Part shown: positions 33,674-41,575 of the stretch, piece by piece
Layout: every line of letters begins with the position of its first letter
Numbering within the stretch: position 1 is the first letter of the stretch
From: Pseudokineococcus marinus
GTDB lineage: Bacteria; Actinomycetota; Actinomycetes; Actinomycetales; Quadrisphaeraceae
Direction: 5' to 3'
Assembly: GCF_013004605.1 (NCBI RefSeq)
Contig: NZ_JABEMA010000005.1
Span: 1 to 43,126 of the forward strand
Length of the DNA stretch: 43,126 bases
Notes under the pieces: model-generated
Told to the model about the DNA's origin: nothing
Seen by the model: only the letters and a program-made list of their open reading frames with translations
Database searches by the model: none
Made by a program: the position numbers and the translations under genes

Positions 33674-33745
33674 GGTCGGGTCCTCCTGTGCTTCGTCGCG
33701 GGCGTCCGCGCCGTGGGTGCGGAGGCATGTCCACCTCGTCCCGGA

Positions 33746-33767
33746 AGGCTATCCGCCGTCGACGGCG
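33746..33767 (-). promoter_or_regulatory. Candidate promoter and 14-bp palindrome upstream of cysQ
   Basis: The perfect palindrome CGCCGTCGACGGCG (33754-33767) lies next to a minus-strand TAGCCT -10-like hexamer (plus positions 33746-33751), so a bound repressor would cover the promoter. No clear -35 is seen. Alternatively the whole operon is read from the sugar transferase gene upstream. Confidence 0.35.
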
Positions 33768-33850
33768 CGTGTCCGCGTGTTCACCCATCGGCTCACGCGC
33801 TGTCACCGGACGGCCTAACCACTCCTCGGTGCGCGGGCGGCCGTGGACGC

Positions 33851-35428
33851 TCAGTAGGCGCCCGACCGCCCCAGCACCGCTCGGGCGGTCTTCCACAGGA
33901 TGAGCGCGTCCATCGCCAGCGACCAGTTGTCGACGTACCGCAGGTCGAGCCGCATGGACTCCTCCCAGGAGAGGTCCGCGCGCCCGCTCACCTGCCAGAG
34001 GCCGGTGAGCCCCGGGCGCACCCGCAGCCGCAGGTGCACGGAGTCGTGGTACTCGACGTACTCGCGCGGCAGCGGCGGTCGGGGTCCGACGAGGGACATG
34101 TCGCCGCGCACGACGTTCCACAGCTGCGGCAGCTCGTCGAGCGAGAAGCGGCGCAGCACGCGGCCCACCGGGGTGACGCGCGGGTCCGCCTTCATCTTGA
34201 ACATGAGGCCGTCGCGGTCGCTCTGGTCGGTGAGGTCGTCGACCTGCCGGTCCGCGCCCACGACCATGCTGCGGAGCTTGTACATCGTGAAGAGGGAGCC
34301 GTCGACGCCCACCCGCTCCTGGGCGAAGAAGGCCGGGCCCGGGCTCGTGAGCCGCACCGCCACCGCGGAGGCCAGGAGCACGGGCGACGCGGCGAGCAGG
34401 AGCAGGGACCCGAGGGTGCGGTCGAGGACCGCCTTGCCCAGCAGGCGGCCCGAGCGCGCCGACGGGCGCTCGACGTGCAGGAGCGACAGGCCGGCGGCGG
34501 GGCGCAGGTGCACCGACGGGCCGGTCACCTCGACGAGCCCGGGGGCGACGACGAGGTCGGCGCCGGTGGGCTCGAGCGCCCACGAGAGCCGGCGCAGGGC
34601 CGGCCCCGACAGGTGGGAGCCCACGACGATGACGACGTCGACGTCGTGGTCCACGACCGCCTGCGGCACCTCGGCGACCGCGCCGAGGCACGGCGGCTCA
34701 CCCTCGTCGAGCTCCCACTGGTGCGGCAGCGGGACGGCCACGCCGACGACCCGCATGCCGTGGTCGGCGGTCCGGCGGAGGTCGCCGACCACCGACCGGA
34801 CGCTGGAGCCGTCGCCCACGACGAGGGTGCGCAGGGCCGCCGCGCCGTCGGCCCGGCGCTGGCCCCGCAGCCAGACGCGCAGGCGGTGCCGGTGCAGGGC
34901 GGTCAGCAGGGCGACCAGCGGGACGACGACGAGGACCATCCGCCGCGGCACGAGGAGCTGGAGGCTGAAGGAGACGACGCCCACCGCCGCCACGACGGCG
35001 ACCGCGGCGCGCAGGATCGAGGAGAACTCGTCCGGGCCGTCGCCGACGCGGCGCCACTCGTAACCGCGCAGGACGGCGAGGGTGCCCACCCAGCCGGCGG
35101 CCGAGAGGACGGAGAGCCCGACCACGGCGAGGGCGTCGAGCCGCACCCCGACGTCGCGCAGGGTCACGGCGGCGATCGCGACGACGACCAGCGCGACCAC
35201 GGCGTCACCGAGGGCCGCGCGCACGAGGAGCGGCGTCGTCCACGCGGAGCGACGGCGCACCGCCGCGAGGGCGGGGTCGTCGCGGTAGACCTCCCGCTCG
35301 AGCACGAAGGGCGTGCGGTCGGTCCAGGGGCGACGGCTCGGCGCGGGGTGGGCGCGGCGGTCGGGGTCCGGCGGCAGGTCGCCGCCGAGGCGGTCCTCCT
35401 CGACGCGGGGTCCGACGTCAGCGCTCAT
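33851..35428 (-). CDS. Polyprenyl-phosphate sugar-1-phosphate transferase (initiating transferase)
   Basis: A 525-residue member of the exopolysaccharide biosynthesis polyprenyl glycosylphosphotransferase family (WbaP/WcaJ type). It has several N-terminal membrane helices (about 70-180), a central nucleotide-binding-like domain (TLVVGDGSSVRSVVGDLRR), a further helix (about 340-360) and the C-terminal catalytic domain: FFAQERVGVDGSLFTMYKLRSM, RRFSLDELPQLWNVVRGDMS, LVGPRPPLP and RPGLTGLWQVSGR. It transfers a sugar-1-phosphate from a nucleotide sugar to undecaprenyl phosphate, the first step of repeat-unit assembly. The ATG at 35428 is preferred to one six codons upstream because GGAGGTG precedes it. 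cysQ follows on the same strand after 177 bp. A TAGCGT -10-like hexamer lies at 35507-35512. Confidence 0.93.
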   Translation of the reverse strand: MSADVGPRVEEDRLGGDLPPDPDRRAHPAPSRRPWTDRTPFVLEREVYRDDPALAAVRRRSAWTTPLLVRAALGDAVVALVVVAIAAVTLRDVGVRLDALAVVGLSVLSAAGWVGTLAVLRGYEWRRVGDGPDEFSSILRAAVAVVAAVGVVSFSLQLLVPRRMVLVVVPLVALLTALHRHRLRVWLRGQRRADGAAALRTLVVGDGSSVRSVVGDLRRTADHGMRVVGVAVPLPHQWELDEGEPPCLGAVAEVPQAVVDHDVDVVIVVGSHLSGPALRRLSWALEPTGADLVVAPGLVEVTGPSVHLRPAAGLSLLHVERPSARSGRLLGKAVLDRTLGSLLLLAASPVLLASAVAVRLTSPGPAFFAQERVGVDGSLFTMYKLRSMVVGADRQVDDLTDQSDRDGLMFKMKADPRVTPVGRVLRRFSLDELPQLWNVVRGDMSLVGPRPPLPREYVEYHDSVHLRLRVRPGLTGLWQVSGRADLSWEESMRLDLRYVDNWSLAMDALILWKTARAVLGRSGAY

Positions 35429-35612
35429 GCGCTCGTGCACCTCCATCGCTGTCGACGGGCTCGTCGTCCGCGGGAGCGGGCGGGTCGGGGTCGCTCGGCC
35501 CCCGGGACGCTACTCAGAGGGAGGGGCCCCGGCGCCCACTTCCCGCAGATCCACCCGGATGGGCCTGCCCCCTCCACCGGAGCCACGGCCAGCCGGCCGA
35601 CGGCACCGCCGC

Positions 35613-36188
35613 TCAGCGCGGGGCGTGCACCTGCTGCTGGGCGGCCTCGAGGCCCCGCAGCACGACGAGCTCGACGGCGTCCGCCGCCTCCTCCAGGAGC
35701 ACGGGGAGGTCCCGGCGCTCCGCGGAGCCGAAGGGCTTGAGGACGAAGTCGGCCGGGTCCATGCGCCCGGGCGGACGGCCGATGCCCACGCGGACGCGGA
35801 CGTAGTCCTTCGTGCCGAGCGCCTTGGACGTGTCGCGCAGGCCGTTGTGGCCGCCCTCGCCGCCGCCGCGCTTGAGGCGCACGACGTCCCCAGGCAGGTC
35901 GAGCTCGTCGTGGACGACGACGACCCGCTCCGCGGGCACGGAGAAGAAGCGCGCCAGCCCGGCGACCGGGCCGCCCGAGACGTTCATGTAGGTGCTCGGC
36001 TTGGCCAGCACGACGGCCGGGCCCGGGCGCCCGCCCGGCAGCACGCCGAGGCGGGCCTGCGCGACCGCCGCGCGCGCCTTGTGCGACCGGAACCCGGCCC
36101 CTGTCCGGGCCGCGAGGACGTCGAGCACCATCTGGCCGACGTTGTGGCGCGTGGCCGCGTACTCCGGGCCGGGGTTGCCGAGGCCCAC
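35613..36188 (-). CDS. pth: Peptidyl-tRNA hydrolase
   Basis: Pth releases tRNA from peptidyl-tRNA that drops off ribosomes. [19 protein letters not shown] carries the catalytic Asn and His, [13 protein letters not shown] the substrate-binding Asn, [21 protein letters not shown] the conserved Asp, and [28 protein letters not shown] the tRNA-binding region. The start is problematic: the GTG at 36188 gives 191 residues but drops the first beta-strand, which is clearly present upstream in frame (PWLVV before GLGNPG). No ATG, GTG or TTG exists in frame before it; a CTG at 36290, overlapping the rplY stop as CTGA, would add 34 residues. rplY-pth order is conserved in actinobacteria. This is the right housekeeping border of the polysaccharide block. 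Confidence 0.9.
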   Translation of the reverse strand: MGLGNPGPEYAATRHNVGQMVLDVLAARTGAGFRSHKARAAVAQARLGVLPGGRPGPAVVLAKPSTYMNVSGGPVAGLARFFSVPAERVVVVHDELDLPGDVVRLKRGGGEGGHNGLRDTSKALGTKDYVRVRVGIGRPPGRMDPADFVLKPFGSAERRDLPVLLEEAADAVELVVLRGLEAAQQQVHAPR

Positions 36189-36234
36189 GACGAGCCAGGG
36201 CCCGTCAGCGGCCTCCCCCGCCGGGGACGCCGCA

Positions 36235-36266
36235 GCGCCCCCGGCGGGACGGTCCGCCGGGGGCGC
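36235..36266. terminator. Perfect 13-bp hairpin between rplY and pth
   Basis: Arms 36235-36247 and 36254-36266 (GCGCCCCCGGCGG and its reverse complement) pair perfectly around a 6-base loop. It sits just after the rplY stop and before the first canonical pth start, and may terminate or attenuate. If pth starts at the CTG at 36290, it would lie inside the coding region. Confidence 0.6.
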
Positions 36267-36286
36267 GGGGTGAGAGGGAGCCAGGG

Positions 36287-36943
36287 TCAGCTCTCGTCGC
36301 TCGTGGCCGGAGCCGCCCCGGCCTCGGCGTCGGCGTCGGACTCGTCGCGCTCGATGCCCAGCTCGCTCTCGGCCTCGGCCAGGTCGGCGTCGAGGTCCTC
36401 GGCCGTGCGGGCCGCGGAGACGTTGACGACGAGGGCCTCGGGGTCGGTGACGAGCGTCGCGCCGTCCGGCAGCGCGACCTGGCTGGCGAGCACCTGGGTG
36501 CCCGGCTCGGCGCCCTCGACGGAGACCGTGACGCTCTCGGGGATGCGGAGCGCGTCCACCTCGACGAGGAGGGTCTGGTGGTCGACGGTCACGACGGTCT
36601 CGGGGGCGGCCTCGCCCTCGACGTGGACGGCCACCTCGACCTCGACCTTCTCGCCGTGGCGCACGAGGACGAGGTCCACGTGCTCGATCTCGCGGCGGCG
36701 GTGCTCGCGCTGCACGTCCTTGACGAGCGCGAGGACCTCCTCGCCCTCGACGTCGATCGTCAGCACGGCGTTCTCGCGCTTGACGGCGAGCATCGTGGCG
36801 TGGCCCGGCAGCGTGACGTGGCGGGGCGCCTCGCCGTGGCCGTAGACGACCGCGGGGATCATGGACGCGCGGCGGATGCGGCGGGCGGCGCCCTTGCCGA
36901 ACTCGTTGCGGGTCTGGGCGGACAGGCGGATCTCGTCGGCCAT
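36287..36943 (-). CDS. rplY: 50S ribosomal protein L25/general stress protein Ctc
   Basis: A 218-residue L25 of the long Ctc type, which binds 5S rRNA. The N-terminal L25 domain ([42 protein letters not shown] starting at residue 2, continuing to EHVDLVLVR near 95) is followed by the TL5-type C-terminal beta domain ([16 protein letters not shown] to about 185) and an acidic tail rich in Asp, Glu and Ala. The ATG at 36943 has AGGAG seven bases upstream. It is followed on the same strand by pth after a hairpin. A TATGCT -10-like element lies about 158 bp upstream. Confidence 0.97.
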   Translation of the reverse strand: MADEIRLSAQTRNEFGKGAARRIRRASMIPAVVYGHGEAPRHVTLPGHATMLAVKRENAVLTIDVEGEEVLALVKDVQREHRRREIEHVDLVLVRHGEKVEVEVAVHVEGEAAPETVVTVDHQTLLVEVDALRIPESVTVSVEGAEPGTQVLASQVALPDGATLVTDPEALVVNVSAARTAEDLDADLAEAESELGIERDESDADAEAGAAPATSDES

Positions 36944-37100
36944 GGCGGTGCTCCTGGGGGCTCGTCGGCGGCGTGCGCGGTGGTCTTCCGTCCTGCGGCG
37001 GCTCACGCGGACGGCACGGGCGGGGACCGCCGTGACCACCGCGTCGAGTGCGGGGCGCCCGGCCCAGCCGGTGCGCCTCCCTCGCCGAGGCAACCGCGCG

Positions 37101-37106
37101 AGCATA
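37101..37106 (-). promoter_or_regulatory. Candidate -10 element for rplY
   Basis: The minus strand reads TATGCT here, a good -10 hexamer, in the 254-bp gap between the second TauE gene and rplY. It would give a leader of about 150 nt. The hexamer at -35 (GCGGAG, 16-bp spacer) is weak. Confidence 0.35.
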
Positions 37107-37197
37107 GCCGCCGGCGCGAGCCCTCCGCGCCGTGGGGCGAGGAGGGCACCGGCCGGCGGCCCGCCAGGGGTTCGGAGGCCTGCGTCAGGAGAGGACG

Positions 37198-38136
37198 TCA
37201 GGAGCGGGCTCCGGCGAGCTCGCGCTCCCCCTCGTCCTCCCCGGAGTCGTCCCCCGGGCCCCAGCCGGCGTCCTGCCCCAGCGCCCGCTCGCGCCGGTGG
37301 CGGCGCACGGCGTAGACGACGGCGCCCGCCCACAGCAGCGCGAGCAGCGGGTAGACCCAGACGCCGGCGGAGGCCTCGACGTCGAAGGCCCGGAGCAGGG
37401 TCCGCACGTTCGTGACGACGATGACGCCGCCCACCGCCGCCCCGAGCACCCGCGCGGGCAGGTACCGGACGACCCAGGCGGCGACCGGCGCCGCGACGAC
37501 CCCGCCGACGAGGAGGGCCGAGACGACGACGAGGTCGAGCCCGGCGGTGCCCAGCCCCAGGAGGAAGCCGAGGCTGGCGGCGACGGCGACGACGAACTCC
37601 GAGGTGTCCACCGAGCCCACGACCTTGCGGGGCTCGACGCGACCGGAGCCGAGCAGGGCCGGCGTCGCCACCGGGCCCCAGCCCCCGCCGCCGCTGGCGT
37701 CGAGGAAGCCGCCGAAGAGCCCGACCGGCACGAGGAAGCGCGAGCGCAGGCGCCCCGGGCGGCGCACCAGCGAGCCGGTGGTGAAGCGGACGCCCACGTA
37801 GACGCCGAGGGCGAGCAGCACGCCCGCCATGTACGGGGCGGCCGCCTCCGTGGACAGGCTGCTGAGCGCCGTGGCGCCGAGGAAGGCGCCGACGGCGCCT
37901 GGCAGGGCGAGCCGGCCCACGATGCGCCAGTCGACGTTGCCGAAGCGCCAGTGCGAGGCGCCGGAGGCCAGCGTGGTGCCGATCTCGGCCAGGTGCACCG
38001 AGGCCGACGCCAGCGCCGGCGAGGTGCCGGAGGCGATGAGCAGCGTCGTCGACGTCACCCCGTACGCCATGCCGAGGCTGCCGTCGACGAGCTGCGCCGC
38101 CAGTCCCACGAGAGCCAGGACGATCCATCCGCGCAC
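37198..38136 (-). CDS. TauE/SafE family membrane exporter (copy 2)
   Basis: A 312-residue integral membrane protein of the TauE/SafE family, only distantly similar to copy 1. LVGLAAQLVDGSLGMAYGVTSTTLL and the second-half GLFGGFLDASGGGGWGPVATPALL are the paired glycine-rich repeats of the fold; SVHLAEIGTTLASGASHW and GSVDTSEFVVAVAASLGFL are typical of the subgroup often annotated as sulfite exporter. The C-terminal 35 residues are charged and cytoplasmic. The GTG at 38136 is preceded by GAGG with a five-base spacer, and a longer in-frame ORF upstream is not supported. A 19-bp motif shared with copy 1 begins 18 bases upstream. Substrate not known. Confidence 0.88.
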   Translation of the reverse strand: MRGWIVLALVGLAAQLVDGSLGMAYGVTSTTLLIASGTSPALASASVHLAEIGTTLASGASHWRFGNVDWRIVGRLALPGAVGAFLGATALSSLSTEAAAPYMAGVLLALGVYVGVRFTTGSLVRRPGRLRSRFLVPVGLFGGFLDASGGGGWGPVATPALLGSGRVEPRKVVGSVDTSEFVVAVAASLGFLLGLGTAGLDLVVVSALLVGGVVAAPVAAWVVRYLPARVLGAAVGGVIVVTNVRTLLRAFDVEASAGVWVYPLLALLWAGAVVYAVRRHRRERALGQDAGWGPGDDSGEDEGERELAGARS

Positions 38137-38153
38137 GGTGACCTCACTAAGTT

Positions 38154-38172
38154 GACCAGTCTTGTAGGGAAC
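38154..38172 (-). promoter_or_regulatory. 19-bp motif shared with the first TauE/SafE gene
   Basis: Second copy of the element described at 1525-1543, located 18 bases upstream of the start codon, where it could act as an operator or core promoter element. The Rrf2-type regulator gene is about 1.9 kb away. Confidence 0.5.
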
Positions 38173-38302
38173 ACCGTGGTGCTCATCGACCGCCGCGTCA
38201 AGGTCCGGGCGGTGAGGTCGCCGGATCGGGCGACGCGCGCCGTCCCGCTGCCCCACACTCCCCTCGGGGCGGGGCGCGGGCGCCGCGACGAGGGGAGCCG
38301 TC

Positions 38303-40096
38303 ATGGCAGGACGACCGGTGGCACGCCGCACGGTGCTCGCGGCAGCGGCGGCGGGAGCCGCCGCCACGGCGCTCGGCGACCGAGCGGCCCCCACGGCCGC
38401 CGCCGCCACCACGGCGCTCGGCACGGACGAGCGCGCCGTCTCCATGGCCATGCACGTGCACAGCTCGTTCAGCGAGGGCACGGCGAGCATGCACGCGCAC
38501 CTCGAGCAGGCCAGCCGCCTGGGCGTCGACGTCGTCATGTGGACCGACCACGACTTCCGGCTGCAGGCGCACGGGTACCGGACGGCGGTGCGCTTCGACG
38601 GCCTCGTCGAGGACGACGCGGTGAAGGCGACGTGGACGTGGACGCGCGCCGACGAGGGCACCGCCAGCTACGCGGCCGCCACCTTCGTGACCGACCCGCG
38701 CTCCCCCCGCCAGGACGGGCGCGCCCTGCGCCTGCAGAACCGCGCCCCCTCGCGCGCGACCACGTGGTGCTCGACCCGCCTGACCGGCTCGGTGAAGAAC
38801 TCCCTGGCGACGACGAGCCTGGCGGCCACGGTCCTCGAGCTGGACGTCCTCGCCCAGGAGCTGGGCCCGGACGCCGAGCTGGTGCTGGCCGTCACGTCGT
38901 CCTACCGCCCCGCGACGGCGGGGCGTCCCGCCGGCCAGTACCGCCTGGAGTACCGCATGGGCGGGCGCACCGGGCGCTGGACGGAGTCGGGGGGCCTGGT
39001 CGGCGTCGTCGGGCTGCCCGTCGCCGCCGGCTGGCAGTCCCTGGCGCTGGACCTGCAGGCGGACGTCGAGGCCCTGTGGCCGGACCTCGTGGCCGTGGAC
39101 GCCGGCTTCTGCGGCGTCGCCGTCAGCGCCCGCTCGCGCCGGGGCGCCGCCGCGAAGGTCGTCCTCGACCGCCTCGAGATCGTCCGCGCCCGCCGCAGCG
39201 GCGAGCCGCTCGCCCTCCAGCGCGAGGCCATGGCGGCGTACGCGCAGCGCTACCCGTCCGTCCGCCAGCACCAGGGCAGCGAGATCTCGCTCGTGCGCCA
39301 CCTCAACGCCTACGGCGACGCGCTGGTCCTGCCCACGCCGCCGACCCCTCGGGCGACGAAGGACACGAGCGTCGCCGCGGCCGCGGCGGCCGTGCGGGAG
39401 CTCCGGTCGAGCGCCGACCTCGTGGCGTTCAACCACCCCCTCGAGGACGCCCGGACGACCGAGGCGCTGGCCGACCTGCTGGTCTCGACGAGGGCCCTGG
39501 GAGCGGACGTCGTGGAGGTCGGCAGCAAGGAGGACCTGGCCTCGACCGTGGCCGCCTACGACGTGGCCGCCCGCAACGCGGTGCTCGTCACCGCGACCGG
39601 GGTGAGCGACGACCACACCGGCCGCGACTGGCTCGCCCAGTCCCAGCGCTGGCTCACCTCGGCGTGGGCGCCGTCGACCGACCTCCCCGACCTCGCCGCG
39701 GCGCTGCGGGCGGGGCGCGCCTGGTTCTGGGACCCCCGAGCGTGGCGCGGACAGGTGGACCTGCTGGCCGACGGGCGCACGCGCATGGGCGGCGTCCTCC
39801 TCACCCGGTCGGACTCGGTGGAGGTCGTCGCCACCGCGACCCCCGCTCCCGCGGGCGGGACGACGACGCTCGTCGTCGGCGCCGTGGACATGGCCGGCCG
39901 AGCGGACCTGTCGCCGCGCGTCACGCGCGTCCCGCTCGACGCGGGCGGCACGGCGCTCGTGGACGCGTCCCGGGACCGCGGTGCCTACGCGCGCGTGGAG
40001 GTCAGGGACGCGGGCGGGAGCCTGGTCGGCTTCTCCAACCCCCTGTGGATGCTGCACGAGGCGCCCGCCGGGGCGCCTGCCGAGCGGCTCGGCTAG
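38303..40096 (+). CDS. Tat-exported PHP-fold metallohydrolase-like protein with inserted beta domain
   Basis: A 597-residue protein with a twin-arginine signal (RPVARRTVLAAAAAGAAATAL, about residues 4-24), implying export after folding with its metals. A PHP-type active site is split: MAMHVHSSFSEG (HxH, about 48-59) and WTDHDF (about 80-85), then a long insertion (about 95-310) that reads as a beta-sandwich, then FNHP (about 375) and GVSDDHTG (about 433). A C-terminal beta domain (about 490-590) follows. PHP enzymes are phosphoesterases or nucleases, but secreted versions with such insertions have no assigned substrate known to me. The ATG at 38303 follows GAGGGGAG. Its stop codon is shared, in a CTAG palindrome, with the convergent Rrf2-type gene. 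Confidence 0.78.
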   Translation: MAGRPVARRTVLAAAAAGAAATALGDRAAPTAAAATTALGTDERAVSMAMHVHSSFSEGTASMHAHLEQASRLGVDVVMWTDHDFRLQAHGYRTAVRFDGLVEDDAVKATWTWTRADEGTASYAAATFVTDPRSPRQDGRALRLQNRAPSRATTWCSTRLTGSVKNSLATTSLAATVLELDVLAQELGPDAELVLAVTSSYRPATAGRPAGQYRLEYRMGGRTGRWTESGGLVGVVGLPVAAGWQSLALDLQADVEALWPDLVAVDAGFCGVAVSARSRRGAAAKVVLDRLEIVRARRSGEPLALQREAMAAYAQRYPSVRQHQGSEISLVRHLNAYGDALVLPTPPTPRATKDTSVAAAAAAVRELRSSADLVAFNHPLEDARTTEALADLLVSTRALGADVVEVGSKEDLASTVAAYDVAARNAVLVTATGVSDDHTGRDWLAQSQRWLTSAWAPSTDLPDLAAALRAGRAWFWDPRAWRGQVDLLADGRTRMGGVLLTRSDSVEVVATATPAPAGGTTTLVVGAVDMAGRADLSPRVTRVPLDAGGTALVDASRDRGAYARVEVRDAGGSLVGFSNPLWMLHEAPAGAPAERLG

Positions 40097-40557
40097 ATGT
40101 CCATCCCGACCTCGTAGGGCGGGCGCCGGTCGGGCAGGTGGTCCACGACGACGTCGGGCAGCTGGTCGCGCACGACCATGGCGACGGTCGTGGCCTCGAG
40201 GATGGCGCGCTCGCTGGCGCGCAGGGCCACCCACACGTCCTGGAGCGCCACGGACGCCCCCCGGTAGTCGAGCTGCTCGGGACGCAGGTTGCGCACGAGG
40301 GCCAGCGGGCCGTCGATGGCCCGGATGACGTCGGCCACCGTGAGCTCCTCGGGGTCGACGGCCAGGGCGTGCCCGCCGTCGGGCCCGCGCCGGCTCGTGA
40401 CGAGGCCGGCGCGCCGCAGGTCGCGCAGGATCGCCTCGAGGAAGCGCTGCGGCACGGCCTCGGCCTCGGAGATGTGGTCGCTCGTGGCGCCACCGGGCCG
40501 CGAGGCCAGCTGGCACACGGCCCGCAGCGCGTAGTCGGTCTTGGCGGTCAGGCGCAC
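40093..40557 (-). CDS. Rrf2-family transcriptional regulator (cysteine-cluster-lacking)
   Basis: A 154-residue winged-helix regulator. RLTAKTDYALRAVCQLA opens the family HTH, AVPQRFLEAILRDLRRAGLVTSRRGPDGGHALA covers the recognition helix and wing, and ELTVADVIRAIDGPLA the following conserved helix. The three cysteines that bind the Fe-S cluster in IscR and NsrR are absent in the expected loop, so it is closer to the CymR-like, cluster-free type; CymR governs sulfur metabolism in Firmicutes, but the target here is unknown. The GTG at 40557 has GGGGAGAG upstream. It lies 40 bp after prs on the same strand, so may be read with glmU-prs. Confidence 0.9.
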   Translation of the reverse strand: MRLTAKTDYALRAVCQLASRPGGATSDHISEAEAVPQRFLEAILRDLRRAGLVTSRRGPDGGHALAVDPEELTVADVIRAIDGPLALVRNLRPEQLDYRGASVALQDVWVALRASERAILEATTVAMVVRDQLPDVVVDHLPDRRPPYEVGMDI

Positions 40558-40597
40558 CGCTGGCTCTCCCCTCGACCCCGTCGTCGCAGCCGGGGGC

Positions 40598-41575
40598 TCA
40601 GCTGTTGCCGTCGAAGAGGCTCGTGACCGAGCCCTCGTCGAAGACGGCGCGGATCGCGCGGGCCAGGAGCGGGGCGATGGACAGCACCGTGAGCTGGGGG
40701 AACCGGCGCTCGTCGGCGATCGGCAGCGTGTTCGTCGTGACGAGCTCGGTGATCGGGCTGTCGCGCAGGCGCTCCGGCGCCGGCCCGGAGAGGACGGCGT
40801 GCGTCGCCGCGACGAGCACCTGCGCCGCGCCGTTGTCGACGAGCGCCTGGGCCGCCTGCACGATGGTGCCGCCGGTGTCGATCATGTCGTCGACGAGCAC
40901 GCAGGTGCGGCCCTCGACCTCGCCGACGAGCTCGTGCACCTTCACCTGGTTGGGCACGGTGGGGTCGCGGCGCTTGTGGATGATCGCGAGCGGCGCCCCC
41001 AGGCGGTCCGACCACTGGTCGGCCAGGCGCACGCGCCCCGCGTCCGGGGACACCACGGTCAGCTGCTGCCGGTCGACCCGCGAGGCGATGTGGTCGGCGA
41101 GCAGCGGCATGGCCCAGAGGTGGTCGACGGGGCCGTCGAAGAAGCCCTGGATCTGCGCCGTGTGGAGGTCCACGCTCATGAGGCGGTTGGCGCCCGCCGT
41201 CTTGAACATGTCCGAGACGAGGCGCGAGGAGATCGGCTCGCGGCCGCGGTGCTTCTTGTCCTGGCGCGCGTAGGGGAAGAAGGGCGCCACGACGGTCGTG
41301 CGCTTCGCGGACGCGCGCTTCAGCGCGTCGACCATGAGCAGCTGCTCCATGAGCCACTGGTTGATCGGCGCGGTGTGGCTCTGCAGCACGAAGGCGTCGG
41401 CCCCGCGCACCGACTCCCCGAAGCGCACGTAGATCTCGCCGTTGGCGAAGTCGTACGCCGACGTCGGGACCAGCTCGACGCCGAGCTCCTCGGCGACCTC
41501 CGCGGCGAGCTCCGGGTGAGCCCGCCCGCTCACCAGGACGAGCCGCTTCTCGCCGGTGGCCTTGATGCCCGTCAT
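40598..41575 (-). CDS. prs: Ribose-phosphate pyrophosphokinase
   Basis: A 325-residue PRPP synthetase, making PRPP from ribose 5-phosphate and ATP for nucleotide, histidine and NAD synthesis. [39 protein letters not shown] (ATP-site loop), [32 protein letters not shown] and [14 protein letters not shown] (PRPP-binding loop) are all intact. The ATG at 41575 overlaps the glmU stop as ATGA. glmU-prs is a conserved actinobacterial pair, and their products (UDP-GlcNAc and PRPP) feed wall and nucleotide synthesis. Confidence 0.98.
   Translation of the reverse strand: MTGIKATGEKRLVLVSGRAHPELAAEVAEELGVELVPTSAYDFANGEIYVRFGESVRGADAFVLQSHTAPINQWLMEQLLMVDALKRASAKRTTVVAPFFPYARQDKKHRGREPISSRLVSDMFKTAGANRLMSVDLHTAQIQGFFDGPVDHLWAMPLLADHIASRVDRQQLTVVSPDAGRVRLADQWSDRLGAPLAIIHKRRDPTVPNQVKVHELVGEVEGRTCVLVDDMIDTGGTIVQAAQALVDNGAAQVLVAATHAVLSGPAPERLRDSPITELVTTNTLPIADERRFPQLTVLSIAPLLARAIRAVFDEGSVTSLFDGNS

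Noticed and set aside
31929-34691. 920-codon minus-strand frame as one giant CysD protein
   Set aside because: Only the last 308 codons match CysD; the upstream part is a shadow of cysQ and the sugar transferase gene, and the ATGA overlap with cysQ fixes the true start at 32855.
37132-40626. Plus-strand open frame of 1164 codons across the TauE, PHP and Rrf2 genes
   Set aside because: It crosses three genes with clear motifs in other frames and has shadow-frame composition.
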